Of a DNA stretch of 64,000 bases, positions 54,815 through 64,000 are shown one piece after another. The number at the start of each line of letters is the position of its first letter. The stretch's first letter is position 1. The DNA comes from Oceanicaulis sp. HLUCCA04 (GTDB lineage: Bacteria > Pseudomonadota > Alphaproteobacteria > Caulobacterales > Maricaulaceae), in contig LJSH01000003.1 in assembly GCA_001314625.1 (NCBI GenBank), forward strand, positions 107,454-171,453. The letters run 5' to 3'. The notes beneath the pieces were generated by a model that saw only the letters and a list, made by a program, of their open reading frames with translations, ran no database searches and was not told where the DNA came from. The translations under genes and the position numbers were made by a program.

Positions 54815-56472
54815 GCGATACGGGCATACTTCGCCGCAGAATAACGGGCCGGGCAGGATTGCATCCTGTCTGGCTCGCTGCTTTTGCGGGCCTGCTTTGC
54901 GCCGCGCCTTTGCTGGCGGTGGCCTGGCTTGCCGTGTCCGGTCCCTGGACCGATTATCTGGCTCATATCGCCGAGACGCGCCTGACGGAGTTCCTCGTCA
55001 ACACGGCCATTGTGGGTCTGACGGCGGCCCTGCTGGCGGGCGTGACGGGCACCGGCACAGCCTGGCTGGTGACACGCTATGTGTTTCCCGGCCGCAATAT
55101 CTTCCAGTGGATGCTGGCCTTGCCGCTGGCCATGCCCGCCTATGCAGCGGCCTATGGCTGGTATGATCTGACACAAGGGGCCGGCCCGCTGGGCGGGCTG
55201 GTGCCTGCCGTTCATGGGGCCTTTGGCGCGGGCGCGATCTTCGGCCTTGTCTTCTACCCTTATGTCTATCTGCTCGCCCGTGAGAGCTTTTCGGCGCAGT
55301 CAGCCGACGCCTATGACGCGGCACGCACGCTGGGCTGTTCGCCCTTGCAGGCGTTTGCCCGCACGGCGCTGCCCATGGTGCGCCCGGCAGTGGCTGCCGG
55401 TCTGGCACTGGTGGTGATGGAAACGCTGGCCGATTTTGGAACCGTCAGCCATCTGGGCGCGCCCACGCTCACTGTTGCACTGATGCGTGCCTGGGCCGGT
55501 GAGGGCTCCATTCCCGATGCGGCCCGTCTGGCCATGTTGCTGGTCTCGATCAGCTTTGTGATCTTCATGGCCGAGCGTGCCTTGCGGCGCCGGGCCCGCC
55601 AGACCAGCGCGTCGGGCCATGTGCGCGCCTTCCGGCGCCACACGCTGTCCCCGGTGGCGGGGCTGGCGACAATGATAGCGTGCCTGCTGCCGGTGCTGAT
55701 GGGGCTGGTCATTCCGGCTGCCCGGCTGGGCTGGCGCGCGGTATCGACGCCGGCGGCGACAGGTCTGGCCGATGCGGCGGTCAATTCACTCGCCCTGGCT
55801 GGCGTGTCAGGGCTTCTCGCGGCCGCTATCGGCCTTGGTCTGGCCTATGCGATCCGCACACAACGGCTCGCCGGGCGCGCGTCGGCGCGCATCGCCTCGA
55901 TGGGCTATGGCGTGCCGGGCGCGGTCGCGGCGCTGGGCGTATTGATCATTTTCGGCAGTCTCCAGGGCGGGCTGGATGCCGGCTGGCGGAGCCTGACCGG
56001 GTCGCCCTTCCCGATGGTGCTGACAGGCAGCGCGCTGGCGCTCGTCTTTGCCTATCAGGCGCGTTTTATCGCTGCGGCGATTGGGCCGGCGGAGAGTGCG
56101 CTGTCACGGGTGACACCGTCTCTGGATGCGGCGGCGCGCTCGCTGGGAGCCCGCCCGTTGGAACTTGTCCGGCGCGTCCATTGGCCGCTTGTCTCCTCGG
56201 GTGTGGCGCTGGCAGGCCTGCTTGTGTTTGTGGAGGTTCTAAAAGAACTTCCCGCGACCATGATTTTAAGGCCGTTCAACATGAACACGCTCGCCGTGAC
56301 CGCGCACAATTATGCCGCAGACGAACGTCTGGGACAGGCCGCCCTGCCGGCCGTGCTGCTGGTGGCTGCGGCCCTGCCGGCGATGATCTGGATTGCCCGG
56401 CGCATCACCGCCAGCGAGCGCACGCGCGACGCCGTACCGCCCTCGGACGCTATTCCGGGGCTGGCCGAATGA
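54805..56472 (+). CDS. Iron(III) ABC transporter permease (FbpB-like, fused)
   Basis: A 555-residue inner-membrane protein with two tandem binding-protein-dependent permease units, each with an EAA loop (AARTLGCSPLQAFARTALPM and AARSLGARPLELVRRVHWPL). About twelve membrane segments. This double-length form is standard for ferric permeases of the FbpB/SfuB type. Its ends overlap the genes on both sides, so all three products are translated together. Confidence 0.9.
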   Translation: MAIGDTGILRRRITGRAGLHPVWLAAFAGLLCAAPLLAVAWLAVSGPWTDYLAHIAETRLTEFLVNTAIVGLTAALLAGVTGTGTAWLVTRYVFPGRNIFQWMLALPLAMPAYAAAYGWYDLTQGAGPLGGLVPAVHGAFGAGAIFGLVFYPYVYLLARESFSAQSADAYDAARTLGCSPLQAFARTALPMVRPAVAAGLALVVMETLADFGTVSHLGAPTLTVALMRAWAGEGSIPDAARLAMLLVSISFVIFMAERALRRRARQTSASGHVRAFRRHTLSPVAGLATMIACLLPVLMGLVIPAARLGWRAVSTPAATGLADAAVNSLALAGVSGLLAAAIGLGLAYAIRTQRLAGRASARIASMGYGVPGAVAALGVLIIFGSLQGGLDAGWRSLTGSPFPMVLTGSALALVFAYQARFIAAAIGPAESALSRVTPSLDAAARSLGARPLELVRRVHWPLVSSGVALAGLLVFVEVLKELPATMILRPFNMNTLAVTAHNYAADERLGQAALPAVLLVAAALPAMIWIARRITASERTRDAVPPSDAIPGLAE

Positions 56473-57527
56473 TGGCGGCGGATAGTGATATGCCGCGCGT
56501 GATCATCACCGGGGCCGAGGTGCGCCTGGGCGGTGATGACGGTGTTGCGGTGAACGGTGCCAGCCTGGCGCTCCATGCCGGTCAGGTGACCGCTCTGCTC
56601 GGCCCGTCAGGCGCGGGCAAGTCCACGCTCTTGCGCGCGGTTGCCGGGCTGGAGCGCCTGCATGCGGGCGAGATACGCTCTGACGGACACGTGTGGAGCG
56701 GACCGGGTATTCACCTCGCGCCGGAACGCCGACGCTGCGGTGTGGTGTTTCAGGATTTCGCCCTGTTTCCTCATCTGACCGCCATCCAGAATGTCGCCTT
56801 TGGCCTGCGCCATCTGAGCGGAGCCGCCCGCCGCCAGCGCGTCATGGAAAGCCTTGCGGCTGTCGAGCTGACCCATCGCGCGCGCGCCTATCCGCATGAG
56901 CTGTCCGGCGGGGAGCAGCAGCGCGTTGCGCTGGCCCGTGCGCTGGCGCCCGAACCGGCTGTCATGCTGCTCGATGAACCCTTCAGCGGGCTCGACCGCC
57001 GCCTGCGCACAGACCTGTCGGCGATGACGCTGGACGTGCTGCGCCGTTCGGGCACCGCATCGCTGATCATCACCCATGACGCGGATGACGCGCTGGCCAG
57101 CGCCGATGATATTGCCTTGATGGAACGCGGCACGATCATCCAGTCGGGCCGCCCTGACACGCTGTACCTGGCCCCGTCGAGTGAAAGCGCGGCGCGCATG
57201 CTGGGTGATGTCGAAGCTTTTGCCAGCAAGGTAGAGAACGGCGCGGCGCAGACGCCTCTGGGTGATGTTTCTGCGCGCCAGCCTCAAGGCAGTGCCGTTA
57301 CCGTCCTGGTGCGCCCTGAAGGTATTGTCATCGGCCACAGCGATGCACAGGGCCTGCCTGGCAGCATCGTCTCGCGCCGGCCTGCCGGACCGGTGGTGGC
57401 AATGGTCATTGAACTGCGCACCGGCGAACGCGTCACCGCGCGCGCGCCGGTCAGTCACGCTGCGCGGACGGGTGACACGGTATCGCTATCGCTTGATCCG
57501 GCCTTTGTCAGCGTGGTGGAACGGTAG
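56469..57527 (+). CDS. Iron(III) ABC transporter ATP-binding protein (FbpC-like)
   Basis: A 352-residue ATPase. Walker A GPSGAGKST, signature LSGGEQQR and Walker B VMLLDEPFSGLD are intact, followed by a C-terminal regulatory TOBE-like domain (about residues 245-350). The start is ATGATG at 56469, overlapping the permease TGA; an open frame continues upstream but lies inside the permease gene. It ends 16 bases from the convergent gamma-glutamyltransferase gene. Confidence 0.9.
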   Translation: MMAADSDMPRVIITGAEVRLGGDDGVAVNGASLALHAGQVTALLGPSGAGKSTLLRAVAGLERLHAGEIRSDGHVWSGPGIHLAPERRRCGVVFQDFALFPHLTAIQNVAFGLRHLSGAARRQRVMESLAAVELTHRARAYPHELSGGEQQRVALARALAPEPAVMLLDEPFSGLDRRLRTDLSAMTLDVLRRSGTASLIITHDADDALASADDIALMERGTIIQSGRPDTLYLAPSSESAARMLGDVEAFASKVENGAAQTPLGDVSARQPQGSAVTVLVRPEGIVIGHSDAQGLPGSIVSRRPAGPVVAMVIELRTGERVTARAPVSHAARTGDTVSLSLDPAFVSVVER

Positions 57528-57543
57528 ATACCGTTTGCTTTGC

Positions 57544-59286
57544 CTAAGGCTGCCGTGCCTGGCCGTCCCGGCGCGGATCAGCCCCGCCTTCAAGCGTGCC
57601 GTCCTCGTGTCTGCGGATAATGTGGAGGCCGGAGTTTTCGCCTTGCTCTCCGCGTATCTGGTGACCCAGCGCACGCAAGCCTTCCAGCAATTCGGGGTCA
57701 AATCCGCTTTCGATGCTGACCATATCGCCGCGTGCGACCACGTTGGGCAGGGCGACGGCCTCCTGAGGGCTGAGGCCCCAGTCCAGCATCGCCACCAGCG
57801 TCTTGGCGGTGTAGGCGATGATCGACGTGCCGCCCGGTGAACCCGTGGCCATTACAAACTCACCGTCTGAGTCCAGCACGATGGCCGGCGACATGGACGA
57901 GCGCGGACGCTTGTTCGCCGCCGGCGCGTTGGGATGGGTGCGGCCATCGGCGTCACGCGGGACGAAGGCAAAATCGGTGAGCTGGTTGTTGAGCAGGAAG
58001 CCGCCCGGCGTCATGCGGGTGCTGCCGAAAAACGCTTCCACCGAGCTCGTCATGGAGACCACATTGCCGTACGCGTCGCGGATGGACATGTGCGACGTGC
58101 CGGAATTGTCCGGCGTGGTGTCGGCGATGCCATCGGGCGCCCCCGGCGGTGTGCCACGGCTCACCGGCGCGAGCGTCTGCTCCATGGAGATCAGGGCGCG
58201 GCGTTCGGCCAGATACTCACGGTCAATCAGGCCTTGAACCGGCACATCGGCAAAAGCCGGATCGCCGACATACTGGTCGCGGTCGGCATAGGCGAGCCGG
58301 CTTGCCTCGATGAAGAGGTGCCAGCCTTCCACCGTATCCGGTCCGAAGGCGTTCATCTCATAGCCTTCCAGCACGCCCATAATGGCCCCGAGAGCCACGC
58401 CTCCCGATGAAGGCGGCGGCGCCGAGCACACGCGGTAAACCCGGTAGGGCACGCATAATGCCTCGTGCCGGAGGGGCTGATAGCTGGCCATATCCTCCAT
58501 TGTCAGCACGCCGCCGCGCGGTTCTTCACCGGCCAGGGCCACGATCTGTTCTGCAATCTCTCCGGTGTAGAAACTGCGCCAGTCGGCCGCGATCTGCCGT
58601 AACGTGTCCGCATAGGCCGGGTTGGTACGGATGAAGCCTTCCGGACGGGCATTGCCCTCTTCGTCATAGAAATAGGAGCGGGCCGGTTCCCGGCGCGATA
58701 GCTGTGATATCTGTGCTACGCGGGTGGCCTGCGAGTGCGTGCGGCCTGATATCGGAAAACCTGCCTCTGCAACGTCAATGCCCGCCTCGAACCCTGCCGC
58801 CCAGTCGAGCCGGCCATGCTCTTCATGCGCCATGGCCAGCATGGCAACGGCACCCGGCACGCCTGTGGACTGCCCGCTCTGCCAGGCATCCAGAAAGCCC
58901 AGCGGCTCGCCGTTCTCATCCAGCCAGTGATCTTCCGAGATGGCAGCCGGCGCCGTTTCGCGCCCGTCATAGACCGTGACGCTGCCCGTTTCGGCATCAT
59001 AACGCACCATGAAGGAGCCGCCGCCAAGGCCTGAACTTTGCGGTTCGACGAGGCCCAGCACCATCTGCACGGCCAGTGCCGCATCCACTGCGTCACCGCC
59101 CGCGCGCAGGGCTTCCAGCCCGGCCTCAACCGCCAGCGGGTGAGCGGCGGCCACCATCGCCTCTTCCGGTTCCGTTACAGGTCGGGCATCGCCGCTGCCG
59201 GTATCGGTCTGGCGCGGCGCGTCGCCTGAACAGGCAATAAGGGCGAAGGGCAGGAGGGCGGCAAGCAGCACGCGGTTCATATACAT
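57544..59286 (-). CDS. ggt: Gamma-glutamyltransferase lipoprotein
   Basis: A 580-residue Ntn-hydrolase that cleaves glutathione and other gamma-glutamyl compounds. The precursor cuts itself before the threonine in NSGTSHMSI; the oxyanion SSGLGGGSF and Gly-Gly-Thr-Ser near the end are present. Leu-Ile-Ala-Cys gives a lipidated Cys at about residue 19, so it acts in the periplasm. The start MYMNRVLL at 59286 is chosen over 59364, which would overlap the LysR gene. LysR lies 58 bases upstream on the same strand. Confidence 0.9.
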   Translation of the reverse strand: MYMNRVLLAALLPFALIACSGDAPRQTDTGSGDARPVTEPEEAMVAAAHPLAVEAGLEALRAGGDAVDAALAVQMVLGLVEPQSSGLGGGSFMVRYDAETGSVTVYDGRETAPAAISEDHWLDENGEPLGFLDAWQSGQSTGVPGAVAMLAMAHEEHGRLDWAAGFEAGIDVAEAGFPISGRTHSQATRVAQISQLSRREPARSYFYDEEGNARPEGFIRTNPAYADTLRQIAADWRSFYTGEIAEQIVALAGEEPRGGVLTMEDMASYQPLRHEALCVPYRVYRVCSAPPPSSGGVALGAIMGVLEGYEMNAFGPDTVEGWHLFIEASRLAYADRDQYVGDPAFADVPVQGLIDREYLAERRALISMEQTLAPVSRGTPPGAPDGIADTTPDNSGTSHMSIRDAYGNVVSMTSSVEAFFGSTRMTPGGFLLNNQLTDFAFVPRDADGRTHPNAPAANKRPRSSMSPAIVLDSDGEFVMATGSPGGTSIIAYTAKTLVAMLDWGLSPQEAVALPNVVARGDMVSIESGFDPELLEGLRALGHQIRGEQGENSGLHIIRRHEDGTLEGGADPRRDGQARQP

Positions 59287-59344
59287 GGGCGGTCTCTTTT
59301 CTCGTTCGGCCGTCGGTAAAGCTGTGTTGTGGAAATGGATTTGG

Positions 59345-60298
59345 CTAGACCCCGGCTGTTTCAAACGGTCTGGCTTCCTCGGTCAGATAGTCGGCCAGCG
59401 CGCGTGCGGCGCGGCTGAGCGGGCGTCCTTCTGGTGACAGAAGGTGATAGCGCCATGACAGCGGCGTCACCCCGTCAGCAATCAGTGTGATCAGTCGGCC
59501 ATCGGCCACGGCGCTTTCTGTCAGTGAGGCGCGCACCAGCGCCACCCCGCGCCCGGAAACCGCTGCCCGCACGGCATGATCAGGGGCGCTGACATGATCG
59601 CCCTGGGCAATGTCGGCGCGTTTGAGCCCCCGGCGGGCCAGCCAGACCTGCCAGTCAGGCTGCGCGGGATCACGTGGCAAGGAGGTGTCGTGGACCAGCG
59701 GCAGGCAGGTGACAGCTTTTCGCCAGTCGCCATCGCACTGTTCGAGCAGGTCCGGCGCGACAGCCGGCATCAGGCTGTCTGACAGCAAGGGACGCACCGC
59801 ATAGCCCGGCCACTGGCCATTGCCGAAGCGTATCTCGATATCCAGCCGGAAGCGGTCGAGATCTTCTGACCCCGGATCGCTGATCAGGCTGATATCGGTC
59901 CGTCCCGATCTCGCCAGGCGCGGGGCCAGCCAGGCGGCGGCAAACGCGCCGGGCACGCCCAGACGCACCCGCGCAGGCGCGGCCCCTGCCGAGCGAAGGC
60001 GCGCGCTGGCTTCGGCCAGGCTTGCGAACGCCTCGTGCAGATACGGCGCGGCGTCAGCGGCCTCGACAGTCAGCAGCACGCCCTGCCCGGTGCGTTCCAG
60101 CAGGCGTGTCTTCAACACGTCCTCCAGAAGACGGATCTGCTGGGACACCGCGCCCGGCGTCACGCCCAGCTCTCTCGCAGCCGCAGCAAGGCTGCCGCGC
60201 CGGGACGCCGCCTCGAAGGCGCGCAAGGCATTGAGCGGCAGCAGCGACTGGACCGCGCTGTCGGTCACATCCGGATCATTCAGAATTTCTAATGCCAT
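59345..60298 (-). CDS. LysR-family regulator (GcvA-like)
   Basis: A 317-residue regulator. The winged helix (residues 22-80; LRAFEAASRRGSLAAAARELGVTPGAVSQQIRLLED) is followed by a periplasmic-binding-like effector domain. It is of the GcvA/amino-acid-responsive branch. The ATG at 60298 drops a basic extension to 60385. It is divergent from the TonB receptor gene across 341 bases and upstream of ggt, so it may control both. A palindrome at 60348-60368 is a possible binding site. Confidence 0.87.
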   Translation of the reverse strand: MALEILNDPDVTDSAVQSLLPLNALRAFEAASRRGSLAAAARELGVTPGAVSQQIRLLEDVLKTRLLERTGQGVLLTVEAADAAPYLHEAFASLAEASARLRSAGAAPARVRLGVPGAFAAAWLAPRLARSGRTDISLISDPGSEDLDRFRLDIEIRFGNGQWPGYAVRPLLSDSLMPAVAPDLLEQCDGDWRKAVTCLPLVHDTSLPRDPAQPDWQVWLARRGLKRADIAQGDHVSAPDHAVRAAVSGRGVALVRASLTESAVADGRLITLIADGVTPLSWRYHLLSPEGRPLSRAARALADYLTEEARPFETAGV

Positions 60299-60347
60299 AC
60301 TTAGGTCCGCTCGATTGCGCTTCCGGCCTGAAACGCGCTCCCTGTCT

Positions 60348-60368
60348 ACAAGCTGACGTCCAGCTTGT
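60348..60368. promoter_or_regulatory. Palindrome in the LysR/TonB-receptor intergenic region
   Basis: Perfect 8-base arms (ACAAGCTG and CAGCTTGT) around a 5-base centre, 50 bases upstream of the LysR start. It contains a T-N11-A core, as in LysR operators. The rest of the 60299-60639 gap shows no gene. Confidence 0.5.
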
Positions 60369-60639
60369 CGATTGTCTACCGCCAACCGGCGGATTGTTTT
60401 TTGAGGGACGTGATCATGACGTTAGGTATTCTTCATGCCAAGCGCGCCGGCGCGGGCTGTTGCAGAAAGCCCACAACCGTCATCTGTCTGTCACAAACTC
60501 ACGCCTGCCAGACTGGAAACCGTTAACGCGCAACACGATTTCCAGGCAGTCCGGGTGAAACACACTCCCGGAATGCTGCGCTGCAACGCAGCCTGGAGCC
60601 ACTTTTCTTTTCTGCAAGATGCCCAAGGGGATTGGACCC

Positions 60640-63030
60640 ATGAAAACGCTACTAACCAGCACCGCTATCGCACTGGTTGCCGCCAGTGCGGGGCTTGCCC
60701 AGCAACCTGCCAGCACACCCGAAGAGGTGATCGTCGTCACCGGCACGCGCTCTGAAGGGCGCACGGCCCTGCAGACGCTCGCTCCCGTCGATGTGATCTC
60801 CAACGCGCAACTGGAGGCCAACGGCTCGACCGAGCTCAACGTGGCCCTCAATTATGCCGTACCCTCTTTCTCCTTCCCGCAGCCTGCACTGACGGACGGG
60901 ACAGACTCTGTCCGTCCGGCCACGCTGCGCGGTCTGGGCCCCGACCAGACCCTGACCCTCGTCAATGGCAAGCGGCGCCATGTCAGTGCGCTCGTCAATC
61001 TGAACGGATCCGTCGGGCGCGGCTCGGCGGCTGTTGATCTCAATACCATCCCGACCAGCGCCATTGGCGCGGTTGAGGTGCTGCGCGACGGCGCTGCTGC
61101 GCAATACGGCTCTGATGCGATTGCCGGTGTCATCAACGTGCGCCTGCGTGAAGCCCGCGAAGGCGGCGGTGCCACGTTGACCTACGGTCAGAATGTGACA
61201 ACCGTGCCGCTGCTCAGCGGTGACCGCGATGAAACCGATGGCGAGACGTTCACCGCCTCCGGCTGGGCCGGTCTGCCGCTCGGCGCTGATGGCTTCCTGA
61301 CTATTTCGGGCGAGTTCCGCGACCGCAGTGCCACCAACCGCTCCGGCCCGGACCCGCGCCAGCAATACCCCGCCGCCAATGATCCGCGCGAGGACACGTT
61401 CGACCGGCTCAACCACCGCTTCGGTAATCCCAATGCCCTCGACATCACGCTGCTGGCCAATGCCGGTATCCCGTTCGATAATGGCAATGAGATTTATGGC
61501 TTTGCCAGCTATCAGGACCGCGAAGCGGATTCAGCCGGCTTCTACCGGCGGGCGCTGGACGCGCGCAACGTGCTGGCCATCTATCCTGATGGCTTCCTGC
61601 CTTTCATTGCCCCGCAAGTGGAAGATTACTCGGTCGGCGGCGGTCTGCGCGCCGAGCTTGGTGAGTGGTCGTCCGACCTCAGCCTTGTCTATGGCCGCAA
61701 CCAGATCGAATACGGTGTGGAGAACACGCTGAATGCCTCTCTGGGTGCTGCCAGCCCGACCGAGTTCTACGCGGGCCGGCTGGCCTACAGTCAGGCGGTC
61801 GCCAATTTTGATGTCGCGCGGCAATACGCTGTCGATGCATTTGCCGGTCCGCTCAATGTGGGTCTGGGCCTCGAGGCACGCTACGAGAATTTCGAGATCG
61901 GGGCCGGTGAGCCGGCGTCCTACGAGCAAGGCCCGTTCCCCGGCGCTCCGGGCAGCCAGGTATTCCCCGGCTTCCAGCCCAGCAATGAAGTGGATACCAG
62001 CCGCGAATCCTTCAGTGCCTATGCCGATCTCGAAGCGGATATCAACAACCGTCTGACCCTGTCGGCGGCGGCGCGCTACGAGAACTATTCCGACTTTGGC
62101 GACACGCTCAATGGTCGGATTGCCGGCCGGTTCGAGGTGACCGATGCGCTGGCGCTGCGCGGTTCGGTAAGCACGGGGTTCCGTGCGCCGTCCCTGCACC
62201 AGTCCTTCTTCACCTCGACGGCAACGGTGTTTACCGGCGGCGTGCCGGACGAGACCGGCACCTTCCCGGTCTCCAGCCCGACCGCCATTGCGCTGGGTGC
62301 CACACCGCTTGAAGCGGAGACCAGCGTCAACTATTCGCTCGGCGCGGTGTTTGCCAGCGGCGGATTTGCGCTCACCATTGATGCCTACCGCATCGATATC
62401 GATGACCGCATCCTGCTGTCGGAAAACCTGAACTCGCCCGAAGTGCAGGCCATCCTGCCCGCAGGGGTCTCCTCGGCACGCTTCTTCCTGAATGCGGCTG
62501 ACAGCACGACCGAGGGCGTCGATATCGTCGCCAGCTATGGCTGGTCAGCGGGGGATATCGGCGATTTCAACGCCACGTTCGGCTATAACTACAACACGGT
62601 CGATCTGAGCAATATCCAGTCAACAGGCACCCTGTCCTCGCTCACCCCGCCGCCGGTGATTTTCGGGCGTCAATCCACGCTGCGCCTCGAGGAAGGCACG
62701 CCGCAGGACAAGTTCATTCTGGGCCTCGACTGGTCGCGTGACCGGCTGGGCGGTTTTGCCCGCGCCACGCGCTTTGGTGAAACCCTGTCGCCAGGTACGG
62801 CTGCGGCCAGCGATGTGACCCTGTCTGAACAGTGGATTGTCGATCTGGAAGGCAATGTGGACATAACCAGCCGCGTCAATCTGGCGGTCGGCGCTAACAA
62901 TGTCTTTGATACCTATCCCGACAATGTTCCGGCGGGGCTGAATTTCAACGGTATTCTGCCCTTCTCCAGCTTCTCGCCTGCGGGCTTTAACGGCCGCTAC
63001 GTCTATGGCCGCGTGCGCGTGAACTGGTAG
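60640..63030 (+). CDS. TonB-dependent receptor (large family)
   Basis: A 796-residue outer-membrane transporter. A signal peptide ends near Gly-Leu-Ala-Gln, the TonB box EEVIVVTGTR lies at 28-37, and the plug carries LRGLGPDQTLTLVNGKRRH and VLRDGAAAQYGSDAIAGVINV. The barrel ends in Val-Asn-Trp. This plug type (GKRRH, DGAAAQYGSDA) is the broad group in which Caulobacterales take up oligosaccharides, peptides or siderophores. Between a LysR gene with ggt and a P1 peptidase gene, a peptide or glutathione-type substrate is plausible but inferred. AAGGGG precedes the ATG. Confidence 0.9.
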   Translation: MKTLLTSTAIALVAASAGLAQQPASTPEEVIVVTGTRSEGRTALQTLAPVDVISNAQLEANGSTELNVALNYAVPSFSFPQPALTDGTDSVRPATLRGLGPDQTLTLVNGKRRHVSALVNLNGSVGRGSAAVDLNTIPTSAIGAVEVLRDGAAAQYGSDAIAGVINVRLREAREGGGATLTYGQNVTTVPLLSGDRDETDGETFTASGWAGLPLGADGFLTISGEFRDRSATNRSGPDPRQQYPAANDPREDTFDRLNHRFGNPNALDITLLANAGIPFDNGNEIYGFASYQDREADSAGFYRRALDARNVLAIYPDGFLPFIAPQVEDYSVGGGLRAELGEWSSDLSLVYGRNQIEYGVENTLNASLGAASPTEFYAGRLAYSQAVANFDVARQYAVDAFAGPLNVGLGLEARYENFEIGAGEPASYEQGPFPGAPGSQVFPGFQPSNEVDTSRESFSAYADLEADINNRLTLSAAARYENYSDFGDTLNGRIAGRFEVTDALALRGSVSTGFRAPSLHQSFFTSTATVFTGGVPDETGTFPVSSPTAIALGATPLEAETSVNYSLGAVFASGGFALTIDAYRIDIDDRILLSENLNSPEVQAILPAGVSSARFFLNAADSTTEGVDIVASYGWSAGDIGDFNATFGYNYNTVDLSNIQSTGTLSSLTPPPVIFGRQSTLRLEEGTPQDKFILGLDWSRDRLGGFARATRFGETLSPGTAAASDVTLSEQWIVDLEGNVDITSRVNLAVGANNVFDTYPDNVPAGLNFNGILPFSSFSPAGFNGRYVYGRVRVNW

Positions 63031-63058
63031 GCTTTCCTACCGTCCCTGGGCGGTTTTG

Positions 63059-63095
63059 CCCCCGCAAGGTTCGCCCTTGCGGGGGTTTTTGTTTT
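63059..63095 (+). terminator. Rho-independent terminator after the TonB receptor gene
   Basis: A perfect 11-bp GC-rich stem (63059-63069 with 63075-63085), a five-base loop, then TTTTTGTTTT. It lies 28 bases after the stop. Confidence 0.9.
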
Positions 63096-63150
63096 GGCGC
63101 CGTATCAATCACGCTAGCCTGTTTTCGGGCAGAAACCGGGGCGCGCGCCA

Positions 63151-64000
63151 ATGACAAACGATCTCACTGATATTGCCGGTCTTTGCGTCGGGCAGGCTGA
63201 AGACGAGGCTGTGCGCACGGGCGTGACGCTGGTCCTCTTCGATGAACCGGCCATCGCCGCCGTCGATGTACGCGGTGGCGGGCCGGGCACACGTGAAACC
63301 GACGCCTTGCGGCCCGGTGGACTGGTCGAAGGCGTTGACGCGATCGTGCTGTCGGGCGGTTCGGTCTACGGGCTGGCCGCGGCCGATGCGGTGTGCGCGT
63401 CGCTGGGTGCTGACGGGCGGGGCTTTGCACTGATGAACCAGCCCGGCGTGCCCGCCTCTCCCATCGTTCCGGCGGCAATTCTTTATGATCTGGCCAATGG
63501 CGGCAGCAAGGATTGGGGCGATGCACCGCCCTACCATGCGCTTGGCCGGGCGGCGCTGGACGATACCCTGCGGCGCGCGCCCGTCCGGCTTGGCCGCGCC
63601 GGGGCGGGCTATGGCGCGCGCGCCGGTGCGCTGGCGGGCGGCACGGGGTCTGCCAGTGCAAAATCCCGCGATCGCTATACGGTCAGCGCGCTGGTGTGTG
63701 TGAACAGTTTCGGTTCGGTGCGTGTGCCCGGCACACAGCAATACTGGGCGGCGCCTTTTGAGCGGGACGCAGAATTTGGCGGGCTGGGCTGCGCGCCGGC
63801 GCCGCTGGACGATCTGGAAAACTGGGGCGAGGCGAAGTTCAACCCGGCCCCGCGCACCAACACCACGCTGGCCGTTATCGCCACCGATGCGGCCCTGACA
63901 CCCGATCAGGCCCGTCGGGTGGCCATCATGGCGCAAGACGGCATGGCGCGGGCCATTCGCCCGGTGCACACGCCTTTTGACGGGGATGTGGTGTTCGTGG
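63151..64000 (+). CDS. P1-family aminopeptidase (DmpA-like), truncated by the window end
   Basis: The first 283 residues of a family S58 (DmpA/ornithine-acetyltransferase-fold) peptidase. The N-terminal DIAGLCVGQAED and RGGGPGTRETDALRP motifs and the autoprocessing region (GRAGAGYGARAG...GGTGSAS) are clear. Family members release N-terminal L- or D-residues from short peptides. It has no signal peptide, so cytoplasmic. Its C-terminus lies beyond 64000. It is preceded by a strong terminator, so it is a separate unit from the receptor gene. Confidence 0.85.
   Translation, partial: MTNDLTDIAGLCVGQAEDEAVRTGVTLVLFDEPAIAAVDVRGGGPGTRETDALRPGGLVEGVDAIVLSGGSVYGLAAADAVCASLGADGRGFALMNQPGVPASPIVPAAILYDLANGGSKDWGDAPPYHALGRAALDDTLRRAPVRLGRAGAGYGARAGALAGGTGSASAKSRDRYTVSALVCVNSFGSVRVPGTQQYWAAPFERDAEFGGLGCAPAPLDDLENWGEAKFNPAPRTNTTLAVIATDAALTPDQARRVAIMAQDGMARAIRPVHTPFDGDVVFV

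Noticed and set aside
55680..56468. N-terminal extension of the iron transporter ATPase
   Set aside because: The frame is open upstream but lies entirely within the permease gene in another frame; the ATGATG start with overlap at 56469 is the normal arrangement.
60500..60545. CtrA-like site (TTAA half site) before the second TonB receptor
   Set aside because: Only one GTTAAC half site is present without a second half at the required spacing.

Overview
The window is chromosomal DNA from a high-GC Gram-negative bacterium. Gene content points to an alphaproteobacterium, most likely an aquatic heterotroph of the Maricaulales/Hyphomonadaceae type: two TonB-dependent receptors and several outer-membrane or lipoproteins, DUF1036 and DUF2059 proteins, alphaproteobacterial UvrB and UvrD types, and the order rpmH-rnpA-yidC-engB followed by dapD. 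This placement is an inference from gene style; no 16S or other marker RNA is present.

Layout. 1-7.1 kb: outer-membrane barrel protein, quinone oxidoreductase, periplasmic isoaspartyl peptidase, an XRE regulator divergent from a TonB-dependent receptor, and a GDPD lipoprotein. 7.1-11.5 kb: one probable operon behind a 24-bp palindrome. It holds homogentisate dioxygenase, a bicarbonate uptake set (SbtA, PII-like SbtB, beta-carbonic anhydrase) and a fumarylacetoacetase-family gene. 11.5-26.2 kb: mostly housekeeping genes (hspQ, ppx/gppA, rlmE, uvrD, prmA), an ABC-2 exporter, a purple-acid-phosphatase-like protein, Xaa-Pro aminopeptidase, and a methyltransferase translationally coupled to an oxygenase that retains its iron site but has no Rieske cluster domain.

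26.3-37.1 kb is the accessory part. It contains an AT-rich orphan gene, a decayed second copy of the uvrB 3' end, a GIY-YIG nuclease gene bracketed by paired palindromes, intact uvrB with a LexA-like site on its start, an orphan receiver protein, a twice-frameshifted MmeI-like restriction-modification gene, small unknown genes, a lipocalin and several more palindrome pairs. 37.1-53.1 kb returns to core functions: histidine kinase, TVP38 plus flavin disulfide reductase, rpmH-rnpA-yidC-engB, a chain of overlapping genes through dapD and map, then rpiA-gabD, glmU and gph. 53.3-64 kb: tRNA-Val(CAC), an iron(III) ABC transporter, and a peptide-use neighbourhood (gamma-glutamyltransferase, LysR regulator, TonB receptor, P1-family peptidase cut by the window end).

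The best candidates for something undescribed are the SbtAB/carbonic anhydrase set nested inside tyrosine catabolism, the Rieske-less oxygenase with its methyltransferase partner, and the GIY-YIG gene flanked by MITE-like palindrome pairs at a partly duplicated uvrB 3' end. No integrase, transposase, CRISPR array or prophage gene was seen.
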